Source: Streptacidiphilus neutrinimicus (lineage in GTDB: Bacteria; Actinomycetota; Actinomycetes; Streptomycetales; Streptomycetaceae). Taken from it: 55,417 nucleotides of DNA. The notes below the pieces were generated by a model. The model ran no database searches, was not told where the DNA came from, and was given only the letters and a program-made list of their open reading frames with translations. Every line of letters starts with the position of its first letter. Within the stretch, counting starts at the first letter, position 1. Below, piece after piece: positions 18,332 to 27,136 of the stretch. Position numbers and translations under genes: made by a program. The stretch is from the NCBI RefSeq assembly GCF_000787815.1, contig NZ_BBPO01000019.1, positions 61,964 to 117,380 on the forward strand, read 5' to 3'.

Positions 18332-18826
18332 GTGGCGAAGAAGAGCAAGGGCGGGCAGGGCACGCCCGCGACCGTCGCGCTGGAGCGGGCCGGGGTCGGG
18401 TTCAGCGTGCACGACTACGTCCACGACCCGACCGCCGAGTCGTACGGCGGCGAGGCGGCGCAGGCGATGGGCGTCGCCCCGGAGCGGGTGTTCAAGACCC
18501 TGGTGGCCGAGGTCGACGGCGCACTGGCGGTCGGGATCGTGCCCGTCGCGGGCCAGCTGGATCTCAAGGCGCTGGCGTCGGCGCTCGGCGGCAAGCGCGC
18601 CGCGATGGCCGATCCGGCCGCCGCCGAGCGCAGCAGCGGCTACGTGCGGGGCGGCATCTCCCCGCTCGGCCAGCGCAAGGCGCTGCCGACGGTGCTGGAC
18701 GCCTCCGCGCTGGAGCACCCGACGGTCTTCGTCTCGGCGGGACGCCGCGGCCTGGAGGTGGAGCTCGCCCCGGGGGACCTGGCGACGCTGACGGGGGCCG
18801 TCGTCGCGCCGATCAGTCGACGCTGA
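18332..18826 (+). CDS. ybaK: Cys-tRNA(Pro)/aminoacyl-tRNA deacylase, YbaK type
   Basis: 164 aa. The YbaK/EbsC editing domain shows ALERAGVGFSVHDYVHD, AAQAMGVAPERVFKTLVAEVDG, VGIVPVAGQLDLKALASALGGKRAAMADP, SSGYVRGGISPLGQRK and HPTVFVSAGRRGLEVELAPGDL. The Lys in VFKTL and the GGISPLGQRK segment are the expected active-site positions. The enzyme removes Cys (or Ala) from mischarged tRNA(Pro). The GTG start is preceded by GGACAGGAG. The 3' end overlaps the convergent downstream gene by 14 bp. Confidence 0.93.
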   Translation: MAKKSKGGQGTPATVALERAGVGFSVHDYVHDPTAESYGGEAAQAMGVAPERVFKTLVAEVDGALAVGIVPVAGQLDLKALASALGGKRAAMADPAAAERSSGYVRGGISPLGQRKALPTVLDASALEHPTVFVSAGRRGLEVELAPGDLATLTGAVVAPISRR

Positions 18827-19580
18827 CCTGCGCCGCCGCGCTGGTCACCGGCACCGACCAGTCCTTGCCCGCGAAGTACCAGGCGTAGGTGCCCGTCGTG
18901 GTGGCCTTGGTCTCGGCCCGCATGTAGCCGTGCGAGTCGGTCTTGGTGCGCGCCACTATCCGCCACGCGGAGCTGCCCGCCGGCTTGAAGCGCAGCTGGA
19001 CCGGCTGGTAGGGGTCCCAGGTCCACAGCCCGGACTTCCAGTTGGGCTGCATCAGCTGGCCCTCGATGTCCAGCAGCGTGCCGGGGGCGGCGGTTGACTG
19101 GGTGCCGGTCAGGGTCGCGTAGCCGTCCTTCTTGATGAAGAACTTGCCCGCCGTGTCGGACTCGAAGCGGTCGCCGTCGTTGGCGGTCGCGGTGGCCTGG
19201 ATGAACCACCGGCCGGCCATGTTGTCGTAGACGTCGTGGTCGGCCAGGTTCACCGTGAAGGAGCCGGTGCAGACCGAGACCGTTCTGCTCCTGGCCACGC
19301 AGGGCGCGGGGGACGGCCGCAGCACGCCGTAGTTGCTGCCCCAGACGCCGATCTTGTCGACGGACTTGATGCCGGACTTGTCCTGCGCGGTGATGGCGAA
19401 GGTGACCGTGGCGCTGTCCTTGCCCTTCAGCACCACGGGCTTGCCGCCGTTCACCACGACGTGGGTGATCCGGGTGGAACCGCTGGACTGCTGCTCCCCG
19501 ATCGAGGGCAGCACGATGCCGCCCACCGCGAGCACCACGGAGGCCAGCAGGAGCACGGACCGTCTGCGCATCTTCCTCAT
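18813..19580 (-). CDS. Exported protein of unknown function with Ig-like repeats
   Basis: 255 aa. A basic MRKMRRR start and a hydrophobic segment (about residues 8-26) form a signal peptide or anchor. The rest is beta-rich: an N-terminal module (about 35-150, VTFAITAQDKSGIKSVDKIGVW, cysteine pair CVARSRTVSVC) and a C-terminal module (about 155-255) with repeated tyrosine/tryptophan strands (DSHGYMRAETKATTTGTYAWYFAG). The second half resembles Ig-like beta-sandwich domains of actinobacterial surface proteins. I do not recognise a named family. It has no operon partner, converges on ybaK with 14 bp of overlap, and diverges from the ABC transporter pair. Function is open. Confidence 0.7.
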   Translation of the reverse strand: MRKMRRRSVLLLASVVLAVGGIVLPSIGEQQSSGSTRITHVVVNGGKPVVLKGKDSATVTFAITAQDKSGIKSVDKIGVWGSNYGVLRPSPAPCVARSRTVSVCTGSFTVNLADHDVYDNMAGRWFIQATATANDGDRFESDTAGKFFIKKDGYATLTGTQSTAAPGTLLDIEGQLMQPNWKSGLWTWDPYQPVQLRFKPAGSSAWRIVARTKTDSHGYMRAETKATTTGTYAWYFAGKDWSVPVTSAAAQVSVD

Positions 19581-19667
19581 CCTCGATCAGGCGTCGACCC
19601 GACCCATTGTCCCCGACGCCGGACGCGTCCCCTCCGCCCCCGGCGACATCGATCCCCGCGGGCGGCG

Positions 19668-19673
19668 TAGGCT
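19668..19673 (+). promoter_or_regulatory. -10-like box before the ABC transporter operon
   Basis: TAGGCT at 19668-19673 would start a transcript near 19680, about 40 bases before the ABC gene start. The -35 region is not clear. Confidence 0.3.
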
Positions 19674-19721
19674 CTACGCGGTCCGGGTCTTCCCCAGCGT
19701 GCCCGGACGGTGAGGGAGCAC

Positions 19722-20735
19722 GTGAACACGGTGGCAGCAGAACCGCAGGCGGCGACGGCCACGCCCGCGACCGCCGTCTGCTGTGCGCTGCGGGACGTGG
19801 TGAAGACCTACCGCGTCGGCCGGGGCGCGAAGGCCACGCACATCCGCGCCAACGACGGCGTGTCGCTGGAGATCGCCCGCGGCGAGGTCTTCGGCCTCCT
19901 CGGTCCGAACGGCGCCGGCAAGTCCACCCTGGTCCGCCAGCTGACCGGGCTGCTGCGTCCCGACTCCGGCAGCATCGAGATCCTGGGCCACGACATCGTC
20001 CGCCGTCCGGAGCTGGCCGCGCGCCTGCTCGCCTACCTCGGCCAGGAGTCGACGGCGCTGGACGAGCTGACGGTCCGCCTCGCCGTCGAGACCACCGCCC
20101 GCCTGCGCGGCCTGACGGCCGCCGCGGCCCGCGGCGTGACCGCCGAGGTGATCGACGAGCTGGCGCTCGGCCCGATCGCCGCCCGCCCGCTGGCCAAGCT
20201 CTCCGGCGGCCAGCGCCGCCTGGCCTGCTTCGGCGCCGCGATCGCCGGACCGCGCCCGCTGCTGGTGCTGGACGAGCCGACGACGGGCATGGACCCGGTC
20301 GCCCGGCGCGCGGTCTGGTCGGCCGTCGACCGACGCCGCCGCGAGGACGGCGTGACGGTCCTGCTGGTCACCCACAACGTCATCGAGGCGGAGACCGTCC
20401 TCGACCGCGTCGCCGTCGTCGACGAGGGCCGGATCATCGCCTGCGACACCCCCGGCGGCCTCAAGGCCATGGTCGACGGCTCGGTCCGGCTGGACCTGGT
20501 CTGGCGCGAGGAGGCTCCGACGGGGCTGCCGCTCGTCGCCGCGCTGGCCGGCCGCGCCACCGTGAACGGCCGCCGGTGGGCCGTGCGCGCCGAGCCCGAC
20601 GAGGCGCGCGAGCTGGTCGCCGAGGTGACCGGCGGCCCCGCGTTCGCGGCGCTGGACGACTTCTCGCTGTCCACGCCCAGCCTGGAGGACGTCTACCTGC
20701 TGCTCGGCGGCAGACACGAGGGACTGGAGAAGTGA
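19722..20735 (+). CDS. ABC transporter ATP-binding protein (exporter type)
   Basis: 337 aa from the chosen GTG. The nucleotide-binding domain (about 20-240) has Walker A GPNGAGKST, the Q-loop region YLGQES, signature LSGGQRR, Walker B LLVLDEP and the D-loop TGMDP, followed by VLLVTHNVIEAE with the switch His. The C-terminal about 90 residues are the DrrA-type accessory tail (FAALDDFSLSTPSLEDVYLLL). It forms an exporter with the permease encoded next. Three in-frame GTG codons lie at 19710, 19722 and 19731; AGGGAG at 19713-19718 fits 19731 or 19722. The substrate is unknown; drug or lipid export is usual for this subfamily. The stop overlaps the permease GTG. Confidence 0.9.
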   Translation: MNTVAAEPQAATATPATAVCCALRDVVKTYRVGRGAKATHIRANDGVSLEIARGEVFGLLGPNGAGKSTLVRQLTGLLRPDSGSIEILGHDIVRRPELAARLLAYLGQESTALDELTVRLAVETTARLRGLTAAAARGVTAEVIDELALGPIAARPLAKLSGGQRRLACFGAAIAGPRPLLVLDEPTTGMDPVARRAVWSAVDRRRREDGVTVLLVTHNVIEAETVLDRVAVVDEGRIIACDTPGGLKAMVDGSVRLDLVWREEAPTGLPLVAALAGRATVNGRRWAVRAEPDEARELVAEVTGGPAFAALDDFSLSTPSLEDVYLLLGGRHEGLEK

Positions 20736-21541
20736 GCGCTCCCTTCGAGACCGTCGAGGGCTTTTCGGCCTTCGAGCCGTTCGCGCCCGCGCCGCGCGCC
20801 GCGCTGCTGCCCTCGCTCGGGGCCGTCTACCGCGCGCAGCTCTCCCGGGCCAGGGTGGCCCGGATCCCGCTGATGTTCGTGGCGACGTTCCAGTCCCTCG
20901 GCATCCTGGTCATGATGCGCGGCGTGGTCGGCGCCCACGACACCGAGGCCGCGCGCGACGTGGTCGCCGGATCGGCGGTGCTGGTCGTGGCGTTCGTGGC
21001 GCTGAACCTGTTCGCCCAGTACTTCGGCAAACTGCGGGCCACCGGCGGCCTCGACCACTACGCGACGCTGCCCGTCCCGGCCGCGTCGGTGGTGCTGGGC
21101 ACTGCGGCGGCGTACGCGTCCTTCACCGTACCGGGCACGCTGGTGACGGCGGCCGTGGGCTGCGCGATGTTCCAGCTCCCCTGGGTGCATGTGTGGATCG
21201 TGCTGGCGGTGATCCCGCTCGCGGGCGCGGCGCTGGCCGGGGTCGGCGCCGCGCTCGGCCTGCTGGCGCCGAGGCAGGAGATCGCGACGCTGCTGGGGCA
21301 GCTCGGCATGTCGGCCGCGCTGCTGCTCGGCGTCCTGCCCGCGAGCCACATGCCGACGGCGCTCCAGTGGCTGCGCGACCTGCTCCCCTCCACCTACGGC
21401 GTGGAGGCGTTCGCCCGCACCTTCACCGCCCGGCCGGACTGGGCGGCCGTCGCCGGCGACCTCGCCGTCTGCGCGGCGGTGGGCGTGCTGTCGCTGGCGC
21501 TGTCCACCTGGGCCTACCGCAAGGCCGCGACGCGCGCCTGA
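20732..21541 (+). CDS. ABC-2 type transporter permease
   Basis: 269 aa with about six membrane helices, the first near residues 48-65 after a soluble N-terminus (VSAPFETVEGFSAFEPF). The ABC-2 fold is indicated by GVGAALGLLAPRQEIATLLGQLGMSAALLLGVLPASHMP, then LRDLLPSTYGVEAFARTF near the end. It starts at the GTG in the GTGA overlap with the ATPase gene, preceded by GGAGA. It forms the membrane half of the exporter. No substrate can be deduced. Confidence 0.9.
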   Translation: MSAPFETVEGFSAFEPFAPAPRAALLPSLGAVYRAQLSRARVARIPLMFVATFQSLGILVMMRGVVGAHDTEAARDVVAGSAVLVVAFVALNLFAQYFGKLRATGGLDHYATLPVPAASVVLGTAAAYASFTVPGTLVTAAVGCAMFQLPWVHVWIVLAVIPLAGAALAGVGAALGLLAPRQEIATLLGQLGMSAALLLGVLPASHMPTALQWLRDLLPSTYGVEAFARTFTARPDWAAVAGDLAVCAAVGVLSLALSTWAYRKAATRA

Positions 21542-21611
21542 CGCCCGCCTGGGCGGCGGCGATCGCGGGTCCGTCCGCGCGGCCGCCGGACGGACGTGCG
21601 ACCATGTCCCG

Positions 21612-22232
21612 GTGACCGCACCCAACACCCCCGAGGGCCCCAGCCGCCAGCCGTCCGCACCTCCGGCCCCGCCCGGGGACGGCCCGCGCTGGGAGGCTCC
21701 GGACGACGCGGCCGACGCCGCGCGGCCGCGCCCGGACCACCGCCGCGAGATCCTCATCGGCCTCGCCCTGGTGGTCGGTTCGGCGGTCGCCGGTCTCCTC
21801 TTCGGCCTGCTGTGGCACGCGGTGGCGCCCCGCGTCCCGCTGTACTCCGACGGCACCGCGGTCTACCTGCGCGACCCCGAGGGCGAGCAGCAGATCGCCG
21901 CGGACGGCTACTTCGCCCTGATCGGCGGCTGCTTCGGCATCGTCGCGGCCGCGCTCGCCTACTTCCTCACCCGTCGCCGGGGCGCGGGCCTGGCCGTCCC
22001 GATCGGCCTCACCCTCGGCGGTCTCGCGGCGGGTTGGATCGCCTGGCAGCTTGCCGTGCACATCGGCCAGCAGGACCTGCTCAAGCTGGCGGCCTCGGTC
22101 CCGACGAACAAGGACTTCTCCCGCCCCCTCGCCCTCGGCGCGAAGACGGCGATCGTCGCCTGGCCCATGGCGGCCCTGCTGACCTTCCTGGCGGCCACGG
22201 CCCTGTTCACGCCGAAGGAAGAACGCCACTGA
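21612..22232 (+). CDS. DUF2567-like integral membrane protein
   Basis: 206 aa. The N-terminal about 45 residues are proline-rich and polar. Four membrane helices follow (about 48-68, 98-118, 127-148, 178-196). Between helices 1 and 2 lies an external segment VPLYSDGTAVYLRDPEGEQQIAADGYF, which recalls the actinobacterial DUF2567 family. No catalytic residues can be named. The start is GTG. It lies 70 bp after the ABC permease and before the terminator shared with dnaE. Function unknown. Confidence 0.7.
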   Translation: MTAPNTPEGPSRQPSAPPAPPGDGPRWEAPDDAADAARPRPDHRREILIGLALVVGSAVAGLLFGLLWHAVAPRVPLYSDGTAVYLRDPEGEQQIAADGYFALIGGCFGIVAAALAYFLTRRRGAGLAVPIGLTLGGLAAGWIAWQLAVHIGQQDLLKLAASVPTNKDFSRPLALGAKTAIVAWPMAALLTFLAATALFTPKEERH

Positions 22233-22251
22233 GGCGTCGGGCACGCCCTGG

Positions 22252-22296
22252 GTCCGGCGCGCGGGCGACCTGCACGGTCGGCCGCGCGCCCCGGAC
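22252..22296. terminator. Bidirectional hairpin terminator before dnaE 3' end
   Basis: GTCCGGCGCGCGG (22252-22264) pairs with CCGCGCGCCCCGGAC (22282-22296) with a 2-base bulge. Inside, CGACC and GGTCG close a TGCAC loop. It lies between the convergent DUF2567-like and dnaE genes. Confidence 0.75.
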
Positions 22297-22309
22297 GCCC
22301 GCCCGACGG

Positions 22310-25300
22310 CTACAGCGTCGCCCAGGCGCCGGCGCCGAGCATGCCCTTGATGTCGCTCGCGAAGCCGTTGTCCGGGTCCACCAGGAAGCCCAGCTCGAAC
22401 AGGACGCTGCGTGAGTGGCCCTCCATCAGCAGGCGGACCGGGACGTCGCCCGGGTGGGCGCGGAGCGCGCGCTTGAGCTCGGAGACCAACTGGGCGTTGA
22501 TCTTCCGCTCGTTGATGTTCAGCTGGATCGGCGGCTTGCCGCCGTGCTCCGCGGCGGAGATGTCGAGCATCTGCATCTCCGAGCCGAAGATGCTCAGCGC
22601 GCCGTCGCGCTCGTTCAGGCGGCCCTTGACCGCGACGACGTTGTCCTCCACCAGCATCTCGCTGAGCAGCATGTACGTCTTGGGGAAGAACAGCACCTCG
22701 ACCGAGCCGTCACGGTCGGCGAGGGTGATCAGGGCCCAGGCGTTGCCCGCCTTGTTGATCCGGCGGTCCACCGAGGTGATCAGCCCGGAGAGCTTGACCT
22801 CGCCCTCCGTCCGGCCGGAGCCGAGCAGTTCGGCGATCGAGGTGTCACGGTTGCGGGCAAGGATGTGCTCCGCGCCGTCCAGCGGGTGGCTGGAGACGTA
22901 CAGGCCGAGCATCTCCCGCTCGGTGGAGAGCAGGTGCTTGCGCGGCCACTCCTTGTCGTCGACCTGGAAGTCCAGGCCGATCGTCGGGGCCCCGGCGCCG
23001 TCGTCGATCGCGCCGAAGAGGTCGTCCTGGCCGATCGCGGCCTGCTTCTTGACGCCGATGACGGCGTCGATCGCGGTCTCCGCCACGGCGACCAGGCCGC
23101 GCCGGGTGTGGCCCAGCGAGTCGAACGCACCGGCCTTGATCAGCGAGTCAACGGCACGCTTGTTGCAGACCGGCAGCTCGACCTTGTCCAGGAAGTCGGC
23201 GAAGGTCGCGTACTTGCCCTTCGACTTGCGGGTGGCGACCAGCGAGTCGATGACGTTCTCACCGACGTTGCGGATGGCCTTGAGACCGAAGCGGACGTCC
23301 TCGCCGACGGCGGTGAAGTCGGTGACGGACTCGTTGATGTCCGGGGAGAGCACCTTGATGCCCTGGGCACGCGCGTCGGCCAGGTAGACGGCCATCTTGT
23401 CCTTGTCGTCGCCGACGGACGTGAGCAGCGCGGCCATGTACTCCGCCGGGTAGTTGGCCTTGAGGTACGCGGTCCAGTAGGAGACCAGCCCGTACGCGGC
23501 GGAGTGCGACTTGTTGAAGGCGTAGCCGGCGAACGGGACCAGCACGTCCCACACCGCCTGGATCGCCTCGTCCGAGTAGCCGCGCTCCTTGCAGCCCGCG
23601 TGGAAGGGCACGAACTCCTTCTCCAGGACCTCCTTCTTCTTCTTGCCCATCGCGCGGCGGAGCAGGTCGGCCTGTCCGAGGCTGTAGCCGGCCAGCACCT
23701 GCGCGGCTCGCTGGACCTGCTCCTGATAGACGATCAGGCCGTACGTGGGGCCGAGGACGTCCTTGAGCGGCTCCTCCAGCTCCGGGTGGATCGGGGTGAT
23801 CTCCTGCTGGCCGTTCTTACGCAGGGCGTAGTTGGTGTGCGAGTTCATGCCCATCGGGCCCGGGCGGTACAGCGCGGAGACGGCGGAGATGTCGGCGAAC
23901 TCGGTCGGCTTCATCAGGCGCAGCAGCGCGCGCATGGGACCGCCATCGAGCTGGAACACGCCCAGGGTGTCACCGCGCTGGAGCAGTTGGAAGGTGACCG
24001 GGTCGTCCAGCGGGATCTCGTCGCAGTCGACGTCGACACCACGGTTGGCCTTGATGACCTTGATGCAGTGATCGATGATGCCCAGGTTCCGCAGACCCAG
24101 GAAGTCCATCTTGATCAGGCCCATGGCTTCGCACGACGGGTAGTCGAAGCCGGTGATGATCGTGCCGTCCTTGTCCCGCATGTGCAGCGGGATCAGGTCG
24201 AGCAGCGGGGTCGAGGAGAGGATGACCGCCGCCGCGTGCACGCCGGTGCCGCGGATCAGGCCCTCGATGCCGATACCGGTGTCGATGATCTTCTTGACGT
24301 CCGGCTCGTTCTCGTAGAGGGCGCGGATCTCGGTGCCCTCGTTGTAGCGCGGGTGCTCGGGATTGAAGAGGTCCTTGAGCGGGACGCCCTTGCCCATCAC
24401 GTCCGGCGGCATCGCCTTGGTGATCTTGTCACCCATGGCGAAGGGGTAGCCGAGGATGCGGGAGGAGTCCTTGACGGCGGCCTTGGCCTTGATCGTGCCG
24501 AAGGTGTTGACCTGCGCGGTGTACGCGGCGCCGTACTTCTCGCCGACGTAGCGCACCATCTGGTCACGCTGGCGGTCGTCGAAGTCGATGTCGACGTCCG
24601 GGGGGTTGATGCGCTCGGGGTTGAGGAACCGCTCGAACAGCAGGTCGTGCTCGATCGGGTCGAGCTGGGTGATGCCGGTGAGGTAGGCGATCATCGAGCC
24701 GGCCGCGGAACCGCGGCCCGGGCCGACGGGGATGCCGTTGTCGCGGGCGTACTGGCAGATGTCCGCGACGACGAGGAAGTAGGAGGAGAAGCCCATCGGG
24801 TCGATGACGGACATCTCCAGCTCGATCCGGTCGAGCACCTCCTGGCCGGGGTCGTCGCCGAAGCGCTTCTTGAGGCCCTCGCCGATCTTCTGACGCAGGT
24901 AGCTGACCTGCGTCTCGCCCTCGGGCACGTCGAACTGCGGCATCCGGTCGACGAAGGCGAAGACCTCGTCGTAGGGCTCGATCATCGACTCGACCAGGAG
25001 CGTGTTGTCGCACGCCTCCGGCAGCTCGCGGAAGAGCTCGCGCATCTCCTCGGCGGTCTTGAGGTAGTAGCCGGAGCCGTTGAACTTGAAGCGGTTCGGG
25101 TCGTCCTTGTTCTTGCCGACGCCGATGCAGAGCAGGTTGTCGTGCGCGTCCGCCTGGTCGGCGGTGACGTAGTGCGAGTCGTTGGTGGCCAGCAGCGGGA
25201 TGTTCAGCTCCTTGGCCAGCCGCAGCAGGTCCGTCCGGACGTCGCGCTCGATGTCGAGCCCGTGGTCCATCAGCTCCAGGAAGTAGTTCTCCTTGCCGAA

Positions 25301-25879
25301 GATGTCCTGGTAGGCGGAGGCGGCCGCGACGGCCTCCTCGTACTGGCCGAGGCGGAGCCGCGTCTGCACCTCGCCCGAGGGGCAGCCGGTGGTCGCGATG
25401 ATGCCCTCGGAGTGCTGCGAGATGATCTCGCGGTCCATGCGGGGCTTCATGTAGTAGCCCTCGATGGAGGCGAGCGAGGAGAGCCTGAACAGGTTCCGCA
25501 GGCCGCCCGCGTTCTTGGCCCACATGGTCATGTGGGTGTACCGGCCACCGCCGGAGACGTCCTTGCCGCCCTCGCCGCTGGCGTCCCCCCCGGCCATCCG
25601 GCCGCCCTGCTGGCCCCAGAAGGTCTGCTTCTTGTGGGTGCGGCTGCCGGGCGCCACGTAGGCCTCGATGCCGATGATCGGCTTGACCGGGTGCTTCTGC
25701 GCGATCTGGAAGAACTCGTAGGCGCCGAACATGTTGCCGTGGTCGGACATCGCGATCGCGGGCATGCCCTGCCGCTCCACCTCAGCGAACATCTTGCCGT
25801 TCTTCGCGGCCCCGTCCAGCATCGAGAACTCAGTGTGAACGTGCAGGTGAACGAAGCTGTCGGCCACGGCGGACGGCAC
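22310..25879 (-). CDS. dnaE: DNA polymerase III alpha subunit
   Basis: DnaE, 1189 aa, is the replicative polymerase. The N-terminal PHP domain has FVHLHVHTEFSMLDGAAKNG and MSDHGNMFGAYEF. The polymerase core contains PVGPGRGSAAGSMIAYLTGI, PPDVDIDFDDRQRDQM (catalytic Asp cluster, about residues 424-432) and the YQEQVQRAAQVLAGYSLGQADLLRRAMGKKKKEV finger region. An HhH element and an OB-fold domain (EVKLSGLITSVDRRINKAG) follow. Full length and motif-complete. The start is a GTG at 25879; a second GTG 12 bases downstream (VADSFVH) is an alternative with GAGGAG 11 bases upstream. It is monocistronic by layout. Confidence 0.97.
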   Translation of the reverse strand: MPSAVADSFVHLHVHTEFSMLDGAAKNGKMFAEVERQGMPAIAMSDHGNMFGAYEFFQIAQKHPVKPIIGIEAYVAPGSRTHKKQTFWGQQGGRMAGGDASGEGGKDVSGGGRYTHMTMWAKNAGGLRNLFRLSSLASIEGYYMKPRMDREIISQHSEGIIATTGCPSGEVQTRLRLGQYEEAVAAASAYQDIFGKENYFLELMDHGLDIERDVRTDLLRLAKELNIPLLATNDSHYVTADQADAHDNLLCIGVGKNKDDPNRFKFNGSGYYLKTAEEMRELFRELPEACDNTLLVESMIEPYDEVFAFVDRMPQFDVPEGETQVSYLRQKIGEGLKKRFGDDPGQEVLDRIELEMSVIDPMGFSSYFLVVADICQYARDNGIPVGPGRGSAAGSMIAYLTGITQLDPIEHDLLFERFLNPERINPPDVDIDFDDRQRDQMVRYVGEKYGAAYTAQVNTFGTIKAKAAVKDSSRILGYPFAMGDKITKAMPPDVMGKGVPLKDLFNPEHPRYNEGTEIRALYENEPDVKKIIDTGIGIEGLIRGTGVHAAAVILSSTPLLDLIPLHMRDKDGTIITGFDYPSCEAMGLIKMDFLGLRNLGIIDHCIKVIKANRGVDVDCDEIPLDDPVTFQLLQRGDTLGVFQLDGGPMRALLRLMKPTEFADISAVSALYRPGPMGMNSHTNYALRKNGQQEITPIHPELEEPLKDVLGPTYGLIVYQEQVQRAAQVLAGYSLGQADLLRRAMGKKKKEVLEKEFVPFHAGCKERGYSDEAIQAVWDVLVPFAGYAFNKSHSAAYGLVSYWTAYLKANYPAEYMAALLTSVGDDKDKMAVYLADARAQGIKVLSPDINESVTDFTAVGEDVRFGLKAIRNVGENVIDSLVATRKSKGKYATFADFLDKVELPVCNKRAVDSLIKAGAFDSLGHTRRGLVAVAETAIDAVIGVKKQAAIGQDDLFGAIDDGAGAPTIGLDFQVDDKEWPRKHLLSTEREMLGLYVSSHPLDGAEHILARNRDTSIAELLGSGRTEGEVKLSGLITSVDRRINKAGNAWALITLADRDGSVEVLFFPKTYMLLSEMLVEDNVVAVKGRLNERDGALSIFGSEMQMLDISAAEHGGKPPIQLNINERKINAQLVSELKRALRAHPGDVPVRLLMEGHSRSVLFELGFLVDPDNGFASDIKGMLGAGAWATL

Positions 25880-25958
25880 TCCTCACGAGGGCGGCGACTG
25901 GGGTAGAGAACAACCCTAGGGACCCGTGAGCCTGAAGGCAAAGCAGCACGCAGGACCC

Positions 25959-25964
25959 TATGAT
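25959..25964 (+). promoter_or_regulatory. -10 box upstream of the MscS gene
   Basis: TATGAT is an unusually good -10 hexamer for this GC-rich DNA, 53 bases before the mscS-type ATG. No matching -35 hexamer at 17-18 bases is obvious. Confidence 0.4.
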
Positions 25965-26017
25965 GCCGGGAGGATTTCCGGCTGAGCAGACATATCGAGA
26001 CAGGTCCGAAGCCCCGC

Positions 26018-27043
26018 ATGTCGTGGAACGTGATCGGCCAGCTGATCGCCCTCGCGCTGACCATCGGCCTGACCCTGCTCATCGGCTGGCTGGTCGACAA
26101 GGCGCTGCAGCGCGTCGCCGCGCGGCACCCCGAGACGACCGTCTGGCCGATGCTGCGGAGCTGCCGCATCCCGCTGCAGTGCGTCGTCTGCCTCGGCCTG
26201 CTGCTCGCCAACGCGCCGCTGGCGCAGCTCTTCGACAGCCACGCGGGCGACGTCCGGCACGGCCTGCTGCTGGCGCTGATCGCCTCCGTCGGCTGGCTGG
26301 CCGGCCGGGTCGTCGCGGCCGTGCTGACGGCCTTCTTCTCCCGGTACCAGGAGGTCGCCGACGACCCCTCCCGGGTGCAGCGGGTGCGCACGCAGATCAG
26401 CCTGCTACGGCGGACGGCCGGCGCGCTGGTGATCCTGGTCACGGTCGGCGCGATGCTGCTGACCTTCTCGGAGATGCGCGCCGTCGGCGCCTCGCTGCTG
26501 GCCTCGGCCGGACTGATCGGCATCGTCGCCGGCATCGCGGCACAGAGCACGCTGGGCAACTTCTTCTCCGGGCTGGTGATCGCCTTCGGCGACCTGGTCC
26601 GCATCGGCGACACGGTGGTGGTCGAGCAACAGCAGGGCACGGTGGAGGAGATCACCCTCTCCTACCTCGTCGTCCGCCTCTGGGACCAGCGCCGGCTCGT
26701 CGTCCCCGTCTCCTACTTCGTCAGCCGGCCCTTCGAGAACTGGACCCGCGCCGACCCGCACACCACCGGCTGGGTCCTGCTCCACCTCGACCACACCACT
26801 CCCGTCCCGGAGCTGCGCGAGGAGTTCCACCGGTTGCTGCTGGACAGCAAGGAGTGGGACGGCCGGGACTGGGGCCTAGTCGTCTTCGACACCACCCCGT
26901 CCACGATCGTGATCCGCGCGACCATGACGACGCGCAACCCCGACGACGCCTACACCCTCAAGTGCGCGACCCGCGAACACCTCCTCGCCTGGCTCCGCGA
27001 CCACCACCCGGAGGCGCTCCCGCGCGTGCGGACGGCGGGGTGA
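26018..27043 (+). CDS. MscS-family mechanosensitive ion channel
   Basis: 341 aa. Three to four membrane helices occupy about residues 5-160. The pore helix and vestibule follow with LLASAGLIGIVAGIAAQSTLGNFFSGLVIAFGDLVRIGDTVVV (the G/A-packed TM3 and the FGD..RIGD motif), then QQQGTVEEITLSYLVVRLWDQRRLVVPVSYF. The C-terminal soluble domain ends about residue 335. It releases solutes during hypo-osmotic shock. The start codon is ATG with a weak Shine-Dalgarno sequence. It is divergent from dnaE with 138 bp between the starts. Confidence 0.93.
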   Translation: MSWNVIGQLIALALTIGLTLLIGWLVDKALQRVAARHPETTVWPMLRSCRIPLQCVVCLGLLLANAPLAQLFDSHAGDVRHGLLLALIASVGWLAGRVVAAVLTAFFSRYQEVADDPSRVQRVRTQISLLRRTAGALVILVTVGAMLLTFSEMRAVGASLLASAGLIGIVAGIAAQSTLGNFFSGLVIAFGDLVRIGDTVVVEQQQGTVEEITLSYLVVRLWDQRRLVVPVSYFVSRPFENWTRADPHTTGWVLLHLDHTTPVPELREEFHRLLLDSKEWDGRDWGLVVFDTTPSTIVIRATMTTRNPDDAYTLKCATREHLLAWLRDHHPEALPRVRTAG

Positions 27044-27050
27044 GGGGACA

Positions 27051-27068
27051 GCCCCGCCGGGGCGGGGC
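27051..27068. terminator. Short GC hairpin after the MscS gene
   Basis: GCCCCG (27051-27056) and CGGGGC (27063-27068) flank a CCGGGG loop, directly after the MscS stop and before the convergent EamA gene. It is short but well placed. Confidence 0.5.
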
Positions 27069-27136
27069 ACAAGCAGCTTCCGCACCGACTCGTCGTGACC
27101 CCGCCACCACAGGGGGCCGAGGACTCCGCTTGGCTG

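Noticed and set aside
22310-25879. A biosynthetic gene cluster or defence system near dnaE
   Set aside because: The surrounding genes are transporters, housekeeping enzymes and single regulators with no assembly-line enzymes, nucleases or toxin-antitoxin pairs.
22415-25906. A 1163-codon open frame on the plus strand opposite dnaE
   Set aside because: It is a GC-rich antisense shadow: its composition follows dnaE codon third positions, it has no recognisable domain, and dnaE itself is motif-complete.
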